NCBI GenBank assembly: GCA_020431705.1
Contig: JAGQHQ010000009.1
Location: 1-48,987 of the forward strand
DNA: 48,987 nt
Direction of reading: 5' to 3'
DNA from: Candidatus Dependentiae bacterium
GTDB lineage: Bacteria > Babelota > Babeliae > Babelales > Vermiphilaceae
Part shown: positions 32,152 to 42,147 of the stretch, in pieces
Layout of the letters: each line of letters opens with the position of its first letter
How positions within the stretch are numbered: the stretch's first letter is position 1
The notes under the pieces: generated by a model
Told to the model about the DNA's origin: nothing
Databases searched by the model: none
The model's input: the letters and a program-made list of their open reading frames with translations, nothing else
Translations under genes and position numbers: made by a program

Positions 32152-34692
32152 ATGATTGCAGGATTACTGGCAAAAATTTTAGGAACTAACAATGCTCGGC
32201 AGTTGCGGCAATTGCGGCCACTGGTACAAAAAATTAATGAGCTAGAAGTAACATTAAGCCCTTTAGAAGATAGTGCACTTTCGGCAAAAACAAATAAGTT
32301 TAGAGAGCACATACAGCAGGGTAAGAAACTAGATGATATTTTGCCCGAAGCGTATGCAGTAGTACGTGAGGTTGCAAAACGGCAACTTGGCCAGCGCCAT
32401 TATGATGTACAATTAATTGGTGGTATTGTGCTGCATCAAGGTAAAATTGCAGAAATGAAAACAGGTGAGGGAAAAACATTAACAGCAACATTGCCACTTT
32501 ACTTAAATGCATTGAGTGGTAAGGGTGCACATTTAGTTACTGTTAATGATTATTTAGCACGTCGTGATGCGAGTTGGATGGCACCAGTGTATAATTTTTT
32601 AGGGCTAGAAGTTGGCTGTCTACAAAATAAAATGGGTGATGCTGAACGAAAAAAAACATATAACGCAGATATTGTATACGCAACTAACAATGAGCTTGGG
32701 TTTGATTATTTACGCGATAACATGAAGTTTCGCTTAGAAGATTATGTGCAATGTGATTTGAACTATGCGATTGTTGATGAGGTTGATTCCATTTTAATTG
32801 ATGAAGCACGTACCCCGCTTATTATTTCTGGCGGTATTGGGCATGAATCACAATTATATTTAGCAGCAAATAAAGCAGTGTGTAATTTACAAAAAGACGT
32901 AGATTACGAGGTTGATGAAAAAGCACGTTCGGTGCAATTGACTGATTCTGGCAACGATAAAGTGGAACGTTCATTTCGACTCAAAAATTTATATGCAATT
33001 GAGCATCTGAGTATTTTACATCACGTAGTACAAGCGCTCAAAGCACATGTACTTTTCAGGCGTGATGTTGATTATATGGTGGTTGATGGGCGTGTATTGA
33101 TTGTTGATGAATTTACTGGTCGTGTATTAGCAGGTCGTCGTTATAGCGATGGTTTGCACCAAGCGCTTGAAGCAAAAGAAGGCGTACAGATAGAAAAAGA
33201 AACACAAACACTTGCCTCTATTACTTTACAGAACTATTTTAGACTATACACAAAATTAGCAGGTATGACAGGAACTGCTGCTACAGAAGCAGAAGAATTT
33301 CATAAAATTTATAAACTTGATGTTATTTCTGTTCCAACCAATAGACCATTAGTTCGTCATGACCGTCCTGATTTAATTTTTTTAACTAAAAATGCAAAAT
33401 ACAAAGCCATTGCACAGGATGTGGCCGAACGCCACAAAAAAGGTCAACCAGTCTTAGTAGGTACAGTTGCAGTTGAAACTTCAGAATTGTTGAGTCATGT
33501 ATTAACAGCAAGTGGTTTGAAACATGAGGTTTTGAACGCAAAAAATCATGAAAGAGAAGCGGATATTGTTGAGCATGCAGGAAAGTCGGGGCATATCACC
33601 ATTGCGACTAACATGGCAGGCCGTGGTACTGATATTAAATTAGCACCAGAATCAATAGATGCTGGTGGATTATATATTTTGGGTACTGAGCGGCATGAGA
33701 GTAGGAGAATTGATAATCAGTTGCGGGGACGTTCTGGTCGTCAAGGTGATCCCGGTGAGTCACGCTTTTATATTTCGCTTGAAGATGATTTAATTCGTAT
33801 TTTTGCAGGTGATACACTTAAAAAAAATATGGAACGTTTTGGCATGCAAGAAGATGAAACTATTGAATCTGGTTTTGTTTCCAAAACAATTGAACATGCG
33901 CAAGAAAAAGTTGAAAAAAATAATTTTGAAATTCGTAAACATTTGCTTGAATATGATGATGTGCTCAATCAACAGCGTACGGTTGTATATAAATATCGCC
34001 GTGAGATCTTAGAAGGTTCTGAACTTATTTACGAATTAGTTTCTGAACTTATTACACGTGGTATACAAGATATTATTGCGCGTACATGTCCAAAACGTTT
34101 GGTTACTGAAGATAATATGAATGCATTATATGATGAATTACATATGATTACCGGGCTTGAGCGTTCGTTATTTGAGCGCGTTGGTTTTTCGTATAAAAAT
34201 ATAGAACAGTTAACAAAAGATGTAACCGACTTTTTATTAGAAAAATATACATTATATCGTACTCAACAAGAAGGCGAGATAATACAAAATGCAGAAAAAT
34301 GGTTGATGCTTGAAACAATAGATCAAGCGTGGAAGCAGCATATGCTTAACCTTGATCATTTAAAAGAGGGCATTGGCTTACGTGGTTGGGGGCAAAAAAA
34401 TCCCCTTATTGAGTATAAGAGAGAAGCGTTTGCTATGTTTCAGGATATGATGCTTTATACACGTCGTGATATTATTCATCATATTTTTCATCTCAATATC
34501 GAACGTTTTAATCAATATGAATTAGAACAAAAGCGTGAGCAAGAGTTGGAGCAGATTAATTTAATTGTTAGTAATGGTACTAATAGTGATTCTGGATCTA
34601 CTACACAAGAAAAACGCGAAGAACCAAAAACTGGACGTAATGATCCATGCCCATGCGGTTCTGGAAAAAAATATAAAAAATGTTGCGGGTAG
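32152..34692 (+). CDS. secA: Preprotein translocase ATPase SecA
   Basis: The protein is 846 aa, normal length. It drives export through SecYEG. Walker A is MKTGEGKT (102-109); the DEAD-type box is [18 protein letters not shown]. The preprotein cross-linking domain follows, then AGMTGTA and [12 protein letters not shown] of the second nucleotide-binding fold, [11 protein letters not shown], the scaffold helix and [18 protein letters not shown]. The C-terminus [19 protein letters not shown] is the zinc-binding SEC-C motif used for SecB or ribosome contact. The many signal-peptide proteins of this window depend on it. The ribosome site is weak (AAGG 11 nt upstream). Confidence 0.98.
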   Translation: MIAGLLAKILGTNNARQLRQLRPLVQKINELEVTLSPLEDSALSAKTNKFREHIQQGKKLDDILPEAYAVVREVAKRQLGQRHYDVQLIGGIVLHQGKIAEMKTGEGKTLTATLPLYLNALSGKGAHLVTVNDYLARRDASWMAPVYNFLGLEVGCLQNKMGDAERKKTYNADIVYATNNELGFDYLRDNMKFRLEDYVQCDLNYAIVDEVDSILIDEARTPLIISGGIGHESQLYLAANKAVCNLQKDVDYEVDEKARSVQLTDSGNDKVERSFRLKNLYAIEHLSILHHVVQALKAHVLFRRDVDYMVVDGRVLIVDEFTGRVLAGRRYSDGLHQALEAKEGVQIEKETQTLASITLQNYFRLYTKLAGMTGTAATEAEEFHKIYKLDVISVPTNRPLVRHDRPDLIFLTKNAKYKAIAQDVAERHKKGQPVLVGTVAVETSELLSHVLTASGLKHEVLNAKNHEREADIVEHAGKSGHITIATNMAGRGTDIKLAPESIDAGGLYILGTERHESRRIDNQLRGRSGRQGDPGESRFYISLEDDLIRIFAGDTLKKNMERFGMQEDETIESGFVSKTIEHAQEKVEKNNFEIRKHLLEYDDVLNQQRTVVYKYRREILEGSELIYELVSELITRGIQDIIARTCPKRLVTEDNMNALYDELHMITGLERSLFERVGFSYKNIEQLTKDVTDFLLEKYTLYRTQQEGEIIQNAEKWLMLETIDQAWKQHMLNLDHLKEGIGLRGWGQKNPLIEYKREAFAMFQDMMLYTRRDIIHHIFHLNIERFNQYELEQKREQELEQINLIVSNGTNSDSGSTTQEKREEPKTGRNDPCPCGSGKKYKKCCG

Positions 34693-34787
34693 AACAAAAT
34701 AAATAATTGCAAGATCTGAGCCAAGTAGCTTTAGAGCATTTATCAAATTAACAAAGAGTCAGGGGATGGTCATTAATCTAAAAAAGA

Positions 34788-35357
34788 TTAATTAAGTTCT
34801 TCAATTGTTGGCTCTGTTTTATCTGTTTCAGAAATTTGCTCATTCCAAAAACGGGATAGCTGCTCTTGCAGTTCTAAATATGCTTTTGTGAATTTATAGC
34901 CAAATAGTTTACGAAGATCGGTTAATCTGAAATATTTTTCTTGTTGCTTAGTTAATCGGCCTTCTTTCAGTTGCGATATCTTGACAGCATTTTTTTTCCA
35001 AAAGCGTTTTTTCTGTTTTAGTGGTATGCATGAAGAAAATTGTAATTGATGCAACCTGATATATTGTTTACTACTGCCAGCACGTACATAAAAAAAGTAG
35101 GTTTTACTTTTTCCATTACCTATCATATCAGTTTCACCAACTCGAATTTTTTCATAATCTCTTTTTTTAATACCCATTTCTTCTGCCATTTTTTTTATTT
35201 GCTGGCCAGTTGCTACATCGGTAAGTTTATCGGCAAGCACTGTGCCTACCACATACACTGGCACATTTGTGTCATTTTTTACTTTTATTGGACATGCGTG
35301 TGCCGCTAAGCCTACACTTGCTAGCATTATTGTGATTATACACTGCTTTTTGTTCAT
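34788..35357 (-). CDS. Exported protein of unknown function
   Basis: The protein is 189 aa with GGGAGC 6 nt before the ATG. The signal peptide IITIMLASVGLAAHA is followed by Cys, but the residues before it do not form a good lipobox. The mature part begins with a β-rich CPIKVKNDTNVPVYVVGTV. A basic middle with aromatic residues (RFWKKNAVKIS) and a helical acidic tail follow. No family is recognised. A palindrome and a good promoter lie upstream, so it is a single-gene unit. Confidence 0.65.
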   Translation of the reverse strand: MNKKQCIITIMLASVGLAAHACPIKVKNDTNVPVYVVGTVLADKLTDVATGQQIKKMAEEMGIKKRDYEKIRVGETDMIGNGKSKTYFFYVRAGSSKQYIRLHQLQFSSCIPLKQKKRFWKKNAVKISQLKEGRLTKQQEKYFRLTDLRKLFGYKFTKAYLELQEQLSRFWNEQISETDKTEPTIEELN

Positions 35358-35387
35358 TTATTGCTCCCTTTTTTATTTTTCAATGTA

Positions 35388-35402
35388 TCCTAAAATTTAG
35401 GA
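35388..35402. promoter_or_regulatory. Palindrome between promoter and gene of the 189-aa exported protein
   Basis: TCCTAAAATTTAGGA is symmetrical around its central base. It lies between the predicted -10 box and the start codon of the minus-strand gene, a place where a repressor could act or where the leader folds. The function is not known. Confidence 0.35.
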
Positions 35403-35415
35403 ATTATTTACTATT

Positions 35416-35445
35416 ATTATATATAACATGATACTCAAATTGCAA
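35416..35445 (-). promoter_or_regulatory. Predicted promoter of the 189-aa exported protein
   Basis: On the minus strand TTGCAA (35440-35445) and a perfect TATAAT (35416-35421) are 18 bp apart. The start codon is about 59 nt downstream. Confidence 0.55.
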
Positions 35446-35565
35446 TAATTTATAAAAAATAAAAATATATAATTTCAAAGTTTTTTTACTTGATTTGTTC
35501 TTTTTTAAGCTACTTTAAAGGAGAGAAGAATTCTTGTGGGTTGGATGGGCGCTACTGATATATTT

Positions 35566-35589
35566 TGGGCCTGCTATTCAGCAGGCCCA
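35566..35589. terminator. GC-rich hairpin after the 483-aa exported paralogue
   Basis: TGGGCCTGCT (35566-35575) pairs with AGCAGGCCCA (35580-35589) across a 4-nt loop. It lies 57 bp behind the stop of the minus-strand gene. No T run follows on either strand, so it may be a terminator of the stem-only type. Confidence 0.6.
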
Positions 35590-35645
35590 TTAATGTGATT
35601 TAAAGATTATCTATATAAACAGTTGATTAACCAACTATTTGTGTT

Positions 35646-37097
35646 TTATTTTTTATCTTCAAAATCTTTTTCTGTAAATTTGAGCATATCTATTTTATCT
35701 ATAGTCTTGGTAAAATTTGCTAAAGCAGTTTCGAGAGCAGTCTGACTACGTGATGAATACAGAATCTTTTTTAATTCTTCGTCAGTTCTGTCTTTTTCAT
35801 CTTTTTTTATCCAACTATCGGTAAATCTCTTTGTTTGATTACCACCAGTTTCTTTGCTAAAGTAGGATTCGTCATTATTTTTAAGTAAGGTAACTATTAT
35901 ATCTTTTATCGGCTGTAAAACTGCTTTGACAATATTTTCTCCAAATTTTTCAGGATTATTGCCTCGGTCAATTTCACCAGTAGTTGCTGCTGCTTTTATT
36001 GTATCGCCTACTTTAGTAAGTGATTTGTTGTAAACTTCTGTAATGATATCATTGAAAGTATATGGTATCTGTTTTCCCTCAGTTGTTGTATACTTTCTAT
36101 TCAATTTGTCATCATCGAATGGCATAGAGATATTTAATGCATTATTATTATTTAGTGTTTTTACATCATTATTAATTTGTTCAATTGCCGTAGAAATGTT
36201 TAATAATTTGTTTTTTTGGCCAACAAATTCCATAAGGTTTTTATAATGTGCTAAATCTTTATACAGATGATAAAAAATGCCTCCGAATCCAGACTTTTGA
36301 AGGTTATTATAGTCACTTATAACATCTTTTACTTGTTTTGGTGTTAACAATAGACCACTGTTTTTATCTATTGTAAAGTGATTCGTATTATTTTCTGTGG
36401 GGCTATAATATATATTAAATATAATATAGCTTAAATCCCTTTTAATGGAATCAAAAACACTTATTTGTGTATCAGTTTGTTTATAAAAACTTTTGTTTGT
36501 ATGTCCAAAAATATTTGCAAAATCTATAAATTTATTATGTTGTTCATCTAGTAGATAAAATAATCCCCCGGGGTACGACTTACCTGTGCCAGTCAAATAA
36601 TTCTCTTTTTTTACCTCAGAAATACCATATTTTTTTGTTAGCAATTCCCTTGCATCATTAGTAATTTTGGTATGGAGTTCTTTAAAAAATTTTGTGCCAA
36701 GTGTTTCACGTTTTCCGACAGTAAAATATGGATTATGTTTATTTTCTAATTGTCCTAGTATTCCACCTATATGCCACAGTGCTGAATCAGCATCCTCGTG
36801 AAATTTTTCTTCTTTTTCTTTTATTTCTGTTTCAAGTAATATTTCCATCCATTTAACATCTGTGTATGGCCGTACTTCATTGATTACCTTCTTGGCCTTC
36901 TCGCTCGCTTCAGCTGCTTGTGGATCCATACCCTTGCCACTGGCATTAAGTTTTTTAAATGTAGCTATGTGCTTTCTAAATTCACGCTGTTTTGCGGCAA
37001 TTACGGCTGGTGACATGGCAAAAAGTGTTAATTGTGCACAACATGATAAAAAACCCGCAACAATCCATAGTGCAACATATTTTTTTACATATATCAT
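35646..37097 (-). CDS. Exported protein of an expanded unknown family (member 2)
   Basis: The protein is 483 aa. The signal peptide ends LTLFA, followed by MSPAVIAAKQREFRKHI, which is nearly identical in the protein at 37293-38681. Conserved blocks are NEVRPYTDVKWMEILLE, GGLFYLLDEQHNKFIDFANI, FNDIITEVYNKSLTKVGDTI and ENIVKAVLQPIKDIIVTLL. The protein appears helical and has no known motif. The last block is nearly identical at DNA level to the neighbour, pointing to recent conversion. AAGGG precedes the ATG. Function unknown. Confidence 0.75.
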   Translation of the reverse strand: MIYVKKYVALWIVAGFLSCCAQLTLFAMSPAVIAAKQREFRKHIATFKKLNASGKGMDPQAAEASEKAKKVINEVRPYTDVKWMEILLETEIKEKEEKFHEDADSALWHIGGILGQLENKHNPYFTVGKRETLGTKFFKELHTKITNDARELLTKKYGISEVKKENYLTGTGKSYPGGLFYLLDEQHNKFIDFANIFGHTNKSFYKQTDTQISVFDSIKRDLSYIIFNIYYSPTENNTNHFTIDKNSGLLLTPKQVKDVISDYNNLQKSGFGGIFYHLYKDLAHYKNLMEFVGQKNKLLNISTAIEQINNDVKTLNNNNALNISMPFDDDKLNRKYTTTEGKQIPYTFNDIITEVYNKSLTKVGDTIKAAATTGEIDRGNNPEKFGENIVKAVLQPIKDIIVTLLKNNDESYFSKETGGNQTKRFTDSWIKKDEKDRTDEELKKILYSSRSQTALETALANFTKTIDKIDMLKFTEKDFEDKK

Positions 37098-37233
37098 GAG
37101 ATATGCCCTTTTTAATGAAAATATTGATGGTACAAAAAGTTTTTATCAAGATAATTAATTGTTATAACAGAATACAATAATTTGCATAAAAAGATTGTAT
37201 CTGGGTTATTATTTTGTATAGGAATATATGTAT

Positions 37234-37267
37234 ATAAAAAAAGCCAGGGGCATGTATGCCCCTGGCT
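37234..37267 (-). terminator. Rho-independent terminator after the 462-aa exported paralogue
   Basis: Positions 37242-37267 form a stem of AGCCAGGGGCA with its complement around a 4-nt loop. On the minus strand eight T follow (complement of 37234-37241). It stands 26 bp behind the stop of the gene at 37293. Confidence 0.9.
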
Positions 37268-37292
37268 TTGGGATAACAATATAATCTTTATT

Positions 37293-38681
37293 TTATTTTA
37301 ATTCCTCAAATTTAAGATCGTCTATTTTATTTATGTATTTAGTGATACTAACAAGAGCTTTTTGGATTTTATCCTTAGTTTGAGGATGTTCATATACGGC
37401 TTCTTTTAGTGAATTTTCATTGCTATTATCTTTTACCCATGTATTAAATTTATTTTTTAATGTATCTTGATAATTAACCAGATTAATAATAATATCTTTT
37501 ATTGGCTGTAAAACTGCTTTGACAATATTTTTCCCAAATTCTTCAGGATTATTGCCCTGGTCAATATCACCAATAGTTGCTACTGTTTTTATTGTATCGC
37601 TTACTTTAGTAAGTGATTTGTTGTAAACTTCTGTAATGATATCATTGAAATCAAATGGCATATCTTCTTGTTTCCCAGATATGGTTTTTTTATGCTTCCT
37701 ATTTGATCTGTCATCATTGAATGGTTCGGTGATATTTAGTCCGTAAGCATTATTTAGTGTTTTCACGTCGTTATTAATTTTTTCAATTGCCAAAGTAGTA
37801 TTGAATACGCCGGTTTCTTCGCCAGCAAACGCCATAAGATTTTTGTAATGGTTTAAATCCTTCTGCAGATTATAAAAAATACCACCTAGATTATTATCTT
37901 TAAGTTGATCCAATTTTTTTACTATATTAGACTTCGTAAAGGGTTTTTTAAGAATATTGTTCTGAAAAAGACTAAATTTTTCTTGATTTCTAATACCGTA
38001 ATAAACGGTGTAAATCAGATCAGCAAGATTTTCTTTTATAGAATTCAAAACATTTATTTGTGTATCATTATTTTTATAAAATGTTTTGTCTGTCTTTCCA
38101 AAGATATTTGCAAAATTTATAAAATCTTTATGGTGTTCATTTAATAAATAAAATAGTCCGCCAGAGCCACTCTTTCCATCTCTAGTTGCCCATTCTGTTT
38201 CTTTTTTACGATCAATACCATATAAATTAATAATGCCTACTATCATATCATCAAAGTAATCTGATAATTTTTTAAAAAATTTCAGTTGAATTTCTTTTTT
38301 AGGATGAAAATCCCAAAAATATGGCGATGCTTTATCTTCAGTATTTCCTAAAAGTGCGCTTATATCTTTAAGTGTATTATTAGCGGCTTCATAGAACATT
38401 GTTTCTATTTGTTTTTTTTCTGCTTCAAGTAACGTTTCCATCCACTTAACATTTGTGTATGGCCGCATTTCATTAATTAATTGCTGCGCGCTATTTTTAA
38501 TTTTATTTGCTTTTGTACTCTTACCTTCTCCTTCTTCATTTAGCTTTTTCAATGATTCTATGTGCTTTCTAAATTCACGCTGTTTTGAAGCAATTACAGC
38601 CGGTGACATGGCAAAAAGTGTTAATTGTATGCAACATAATAAAAAACTAACAATTAGTGATGGTACAATATATTTTTTCAT
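37293..38681 (-). CDS. Exported protein of an expanded unknown family (member 3)
   Basis: The protein is 462 aa with AAAAGGGG upstream of the ATG. The signal peptide IVSFLLCCIQLTLFA is followed by MSPAVIASKQREFRKHI. It is paralogous over its length to the neighbour at 35646-37097 and more distantly to 30591-31967. Shared blocks are NEMRPYTNVKWMETLLE, GGLFYLLNEHHKDFINFANI and FNDIITEVYNKSLTKVSDTI. The helical architecture has no catalytic residues that I can name. It is separated from its neighbour by its own terminator, so the copies are regulated individually. Confidence 0.75.
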   Translation of the reverse strand: MKKYIVPSLIVSFLLCCIQLTLFAMSPAVIASKQREFRKHIESLKKLNEEGEGKSTKANKIKNSAQQLINEMRPYTNVKWMETLLEAEKKQIETMFYEAANNTLKDISALLGNTEDKASPYFWDFHPKKEIQLKFFKKLSDYFDDMIVGIINLYGIDRKKETEWATRDGKSGSGGLFYLLNEHHKDFINFANIFGKTDKTFYKNNDTQINVLNSIKENLADLIYTVYYGIRNQEKFSLFQNNILKKPFTKSNIVKKLDQLKDNNLGGIFYNLQKDLNHYKNLMAFAGEETGVFNTTLAIEKINNDVKTLNNAYGLNITEPFNDDRSNRKHKKTISGKQEDMPFDFNDIITEVYNKSLTKVSDTIKTVATIGDIDQGNNPEEFGKNIVKAVLQPIKDIIINLVNYQDTLKNKFNTWVKDNSNENSLKEAVYEHPQTKDKIQKALVSITKYINKIDDLKFEELK

Positions 38682-38703
38682 AACATACCCCTTTTAAATA
38701 ATA

Positions 38704-38729
38704 CGAGCTTTTGATTATGCAAAAGCTCG
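38704..38729 (-). terminator. Terminator after the outer-membrane protein gene
   Basis: CGAGCTTTTG (38704-38713) pairs with CAAAAGCTCG (38720-38729) around a 6-nt loop. On the minus strand it is followed by an AT-rich TATTATTT. It lies 37 bp behind the stop at 38766. Confidence 0.7.
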
Positions 38730-38765
38730 ATATTTTTGCATTTACTATTGCAATATTTATTGGCA

Positions 38766-40343
38766 TTAGAATGAAATACCAGCTTTACCCCAAAGCATCC
38801 ACTTACTCATGCCAGTATTATCTTGAGAATATTGGTATGAACCACCAAGGCCGGCAAAAATTGGATATTCTCTATCATCCCAACGATAACCAAATGAACC
38901 GTATATTGTGTGTAATGTTGTTCCTGGATGTGCCGCAGATTCTAAATCAAGATCAGCAGTTTTAATGATATTGTCGTTAAAGTTTTCAATTAGTTCAACG
39001 TTTACGTTATTAAAAATACGGCATATAGTTTGTACGTTGTCTGTTTGACCAGCACCTCCTGTGGCTACAGATTTAAATGCTGCAGTTTCAGCGAATGTAC
39101 AGCCAAGTTCTATACACTCAGATGATCTGCAGAAAAAATTATATCCAAGCTCTGCTTCAAAGCGCTCGCCATAATATGAAAAACCCGTGTTGAATGTATG
39201 AATAAAACGCGGACTTACATCTAGGCATAGACAGAATTTATTTACACCAGGTGTGTGAGAAACCAATGCTTCATTTTCATTGGCAGTAGAAGCGGCTGTT
39301 GCTTGCTCAAGGTTACAATAGAGTTGCATATAACGAGACCATGGTTTGCATTTTACATCAACCAAGCGGCACTCAGAACGTTCGAACATATATCTGCCGT
39401 TATAATCAACATACATCATCAATTTTCTGTCCATATTGTCATGATGCCATAATTCAAGGCCGATGCTGCTTCCCCAGAATACACCATGATGTTTATTATG
39501 GCCAACGATTGGTTCAAATACATATGTGCCTTCTGGGCGGTTGCCAGTTGCAATGATGCCACCGACAAATGATTCGAGTGTGCACATTTCTTCATTAATC
39601 AATTGGTAGCCAAGTCCAACTTCTATGTCAGCAACACGTGTTTCTGTATTATCGCATCCGCAATCGTCGATTTTGCCACACTTCCATGCTTTTTGACGGA
39701 ATGCCTGTTTTACATTTGCAACAACAGGGAAATTGTTGATTGTTTCTGATGCTGCAGAAAGTGTTTCATTAATTCCCCCACCATCTTCTATAATACGCTC
39801 ACATAAATTTATTTTGTTTTTTACGCGTACAATAGGTAACGAAGCGAAGCCAAAAAAGTGTTTACCGTTATCACGCTCATACAAACGTTGTTTCCAATTA
39901 AAACCAACGCCAATAAAACTATGCTCTGGCTCAAAGCGAATTTCTGATTCAAAGTTTCCATTTGCAGTGTAAATATTTAGGTGATTTGCAAGAATATCAA
40001 GTTGAGGATCATTTTTTTCTTGATCAAATGTTTGTAACTGCTCTCTGACAATCAGTTTATCTCTACACTCAGGCATAAAATATTGTGCAAGGCGTTGTGT
40101 GCGAGTTGATTTACCGCCAAATACAGTTGCTTGAATTGTGCCAGCCCAACCATCTTCGCGTTGTTCTAGTTTGTCACGAAAATGTACAAGACGTTCTGGT
40201 GAGCCAATTTGATGTGGTGGACGTATAGAAAAGAACGTTTTACTAGTTGCTTTACAACTAGAATCACATTTTTTGATTCTTCGAACTGCCATCGCCGGTA
40301 AGGTGATACTCAAAAGTAGGGATAATATGAGATGCTTCTTCAT
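38766..40343 (-). CDS. Probable outer-membrane β-barrel protein
   Basis: The protein is 525 aa with a very strong GGGAGGAG before the ATG. The signal peptide is LILSLLLSITLPAMA. The mature protein has repeated alternating strands ending in aromatic residues (HSFIGVGFNWKQRLYE, FNTGFSYYGERFEAELGYNF, MYVDYNGRYMFE). It closes with KWMLWGKAGISF, a terminal Phe as in the BAM β-signal. It contains more than 15 cysteines, several in pairs (CGKIDDCGCD, RSSECIELGC), so disulfide cross-linking is possible, as in chlamydial major outer-membrane proteins. No family name is assigned. Strong translation and promoter signals suggest an abundant porin-like protein. Confidence 0.75.
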   Translation of the reverse strand: MKKHLILSLLLSITLPAMAVRRIKKCDSSCKATSKTFFSIRPPHQIGSPERLVHFRDKLEQREDGWAGTIQATVFGGKSTRTQRLAQYFMPECRDKLIVREQLQTFDQEKNDPQLDILANHLNIYTANGNFESEIRFEPEHSFIGVGFNWKQRLYERDNGKHFFGFASLPIVRVKNKINLCERIIEDGGGINETLSAASETINNFPVVANVKQAFRQKAWKCGKIDDCGCDNTETRVADIEVGLGYQLINEEMCTLESFVGGIIATGNRPEGTYVFEPIVGHNKHHGVFWGSSIGLELWHHDNMDRKLMMYVDYNGRYMFERSECRLVDVKCKPWSRYMQLYCNLEQATAASTANENEALVSHTPGVNKFCLCLDVSPRFIHTFNTGFSYYGERFEAELGYNFFCRSSECIELGCTFAETAAFKSVATGGAGQTDNVQTICRIFNNVNVELIENFNDNIIKTADLDLESAAHPGTTLHTIYGSFGYRWDDREYPIFAGLGGSYQYSQDNTGMSKWMLWGKAGISF

Positions 40344-40408
40344 TACGCTCCTCCCTTTTTTCAGGGCTTATGAGGTGATACAACCAACACTACTCAACTA
40401 CTGTTTTC

Positions 40409-40437
40409 TTGTAACATTTTTGTTTTACGCTCGTCAA
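40409..40437 (-). promoter_or_regulatory. Predicted promoter of the outer-membrane protein gene
   Basis: On the minus strand TTGACG (40432-40437) and TTACAA (40409-40414) are 17 bp apart. The leader to the ATG would be about 60 nt. The near-consensus -35 box fits high expression. Confidence 0.5.
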
Positions 40438-40497
40438 TCATTTTCATATTTCAGGCCTATCATTTTTTTTATCTTTATGCAACAATGAGAATTATTA

Positions 40498-40525
40498 TTG
40501 TTGATATGTTCCCCATATATATTAT
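40498..40525 (+). promoter_or_regulatory. Predicted hisS promoter
   Basis: TTGTTG (40498-40503) and TATTAT (40520-40525) are 16 bp apart, giving a leader of about 10 nt before ATG 40543. Confidence 0.4.
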
Positions 40526-40542
40526 GTTATTGGAAATGTTGC

Positions 40543-41787
40543 ATGTTTACTCGAGTTAAAGGCACACAAGATTTTTTAGACCTGAGATTATTTAATTTTA
40601 TTGTTGATCAAGCAAAAAATCATTTAATGACTTACCATTTTACTGAAATTGCGACGCCAATTTTAGAGCATACACAGCTTTTTGTCCGTTCGCTTGGTAT
40701 GCAGACGGATGTAGTAAGTAAACAAATGTTTTTAATTGAAACCAAAGATGATGAAACAATATGCCTCAGGCCGGAAGCAACAGCGGCAACTGTACGTGCA
40801 TTTGTGAACAATGGTATACAACAAACACCGTGGAACGTATTTTCATGGGGGCCAATTTTTAGATATGAACGGCCACAAAAAGGACGATATCGCCAATTTC
40901 ATCAGATTAATATAGAAAGTATTGGTGCAGAAACTGTTATACATGATGTCCAACTTATTACTATGCTTGATCGCTTTTTTCATGAAAAATTAATGCTTAA
41001 TAATTATGCATTACTGGTAAATTTTTTGGGATGTTTTGACGATCGTACAGCATATAAACTCGTGTTAAAGGATTTTCTTGATGGGCAAACGAGTTTGTGT
41101 AAAACATGTATGTACCGTAAAGATACCAATATAATGCGTGTATTTGATTGTAAAAATACGCAATGCCAAATTCTATACCAACAAACACCATATATAACTG
41201 ACCATTTATGTAGCAGTTGTTCAAATGAGTGGCGACATATACAATATAATTTGGAATTACTGTCTGTTTCGTATTCTCATCAACCAACATTAGTACGCGG
41301 TCTTGATTATTACAATAAAACAGTTTTTGAATTTAACAGTAGCAATTTAGGTGCACAAAATGCTTTTTGTGGCGGTGGACGATATGATCAACTAGTTGGC
41401 CAGATTGGTGCAAAACAGGATTATCCATCACTTGGTGCAGCAATTGGTATTGAACGATTAATACTACTGCTTGAACCTTTTCAATCTACATTACCAATGC
41501 CACAATTACCATCATTATATGTAATTATGCCGCTTGATGATGAGCAACATATGATTGGTTTATTGTTGGCAGACCAATTACGAGCGCAAGGATTGTGTAT
41601 CGAGGTTATACTTGATGGTGGTTCAATAAAAAATATGATGAAAAAAGCAAATAAAATGGGTGCGGCATATGCGCTGATTATTGGTGCAGATGAGCAACAG
41701 GCAAAAGAAGTTACTGTCAAAAATATGATAACGGGCGATCAAAAACGTATTTCATGCGTTAATGTTGCAGAATTCTTAAAGGGATAA
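40543..41787 (+). CDS. hisS: Histidine-tRNA ligase
   Basis: The start is ATG 40543 with GGAAA upstream, giving 414 aa that begin with the family-typical FTRVKGTQDFLD. An upstream ATG at 40498 would add 15 unconserved residues and fall on the promoter. It is a class II synthetase. Motif 2 is FRYERPQKGRYRQFHQ, the histidine-specific motifs are RGLDYYNKTVFEF and AFCGGGRYD, and motif 3 is PSLGAAIGIERLI. The C-terminal anticodon domain starts at about 320. A Cys-rich insertion (CKTCMYRK through CSSCSNEW) could bind zinc. It lies 6 bp upstream of the DUF5674 pair and probably leads that transcript. Confidence 0.96.
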   Translation: MFTRVKGTQDFLDLRLFNFIVDQAKNHLMTYHFTEIATPILEHTQLFVRSLGMQTDVVSKQMFLIETKDDETICLRPEATAATVRAFVNNGIQQTPWNVFSWGPIFRYERPQKGRYRQFHQINIESIGAETVIHDVQLITMLDRFFHEKLMLNNYALLVNFLGCFDDRTAYKLVLKDFLDGQTSLCKTCMYRKDTNIMRVFDCKNTQCQILYQQTPYITDHLCSSCSNEWRHIQYNLELLSVSYSHQPTLVRGLDYYNKTVFEFNSSNLGAQNAFCGGGRYDQLVGQIGAKQDYPSLGAAIGIERLILLLEPFQSTLPMPQLPSLYVIMPLDDEQHMIGLLLADQLRAQGLCIEVILDGGSIKNMMKKANKMGAAYALIIGADEQQAKEVTVKNMITGDQKRISCVNVAEFLKG

Positions 41788-41793
41788 CAATAT

Positions 41794-42147
41794 ATGAAAT
41801 TAGTACAGATATCAGAAAAAATTTCACGAAATGAACTGAAAGAAATGTCAAAAAATATGTTTAATCATATTGTTAAAGCAGTGGTAGATATCGAAAAAGG
41901 GGTTATAATTGTTGATGCAGAGATGCATTCGGACGAAGAACAGATGCTACTTGAGAGTGGTTCAAATCAAGAACACTTATGGGGGATTAATTTTTATCCT
42001 GATAAAAAGATTGAAGATGAAAATTTTATAGAGTTTGATTCTATGATTAACATTCGACCTAAGCAAGGCAATATAACGCGCGGAATTGAAAATCATAATA
42101 TTCAAAAACAAATAAAAAATATTGTTTACAGTTTGGTAACAGAATGA
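41794..42147 (+). CDS. DUF5674 family protein
   Basis: The protein is 117 aa. The family is recognised by ELKEMSKNMFNHIVKAVVDI, the IIVDAEMHSDEEQMLLESGS segment, a QEHLWGINFYP motif and EFDSMINIRPKQGNITRGIE. The molecular function of DUF5674 is unknown to me. It is soluble and has no signal peptide. It starts 6 bp after hisS, and its stop overlaps the ATG of the next gene (ATGA), so translation of the pair is coupled. Confidence 0.8.
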   Translation: MKLVQISEKISRNELKEMSKNMFNHIVKAVVDIEKGVIIVDAEMHSDEEQMLLESGSNQEHLWGINFYPDKKIEDENFIEFDSMINIRPKQGNITRGIENHNIQKQIKNIVYSLVTE

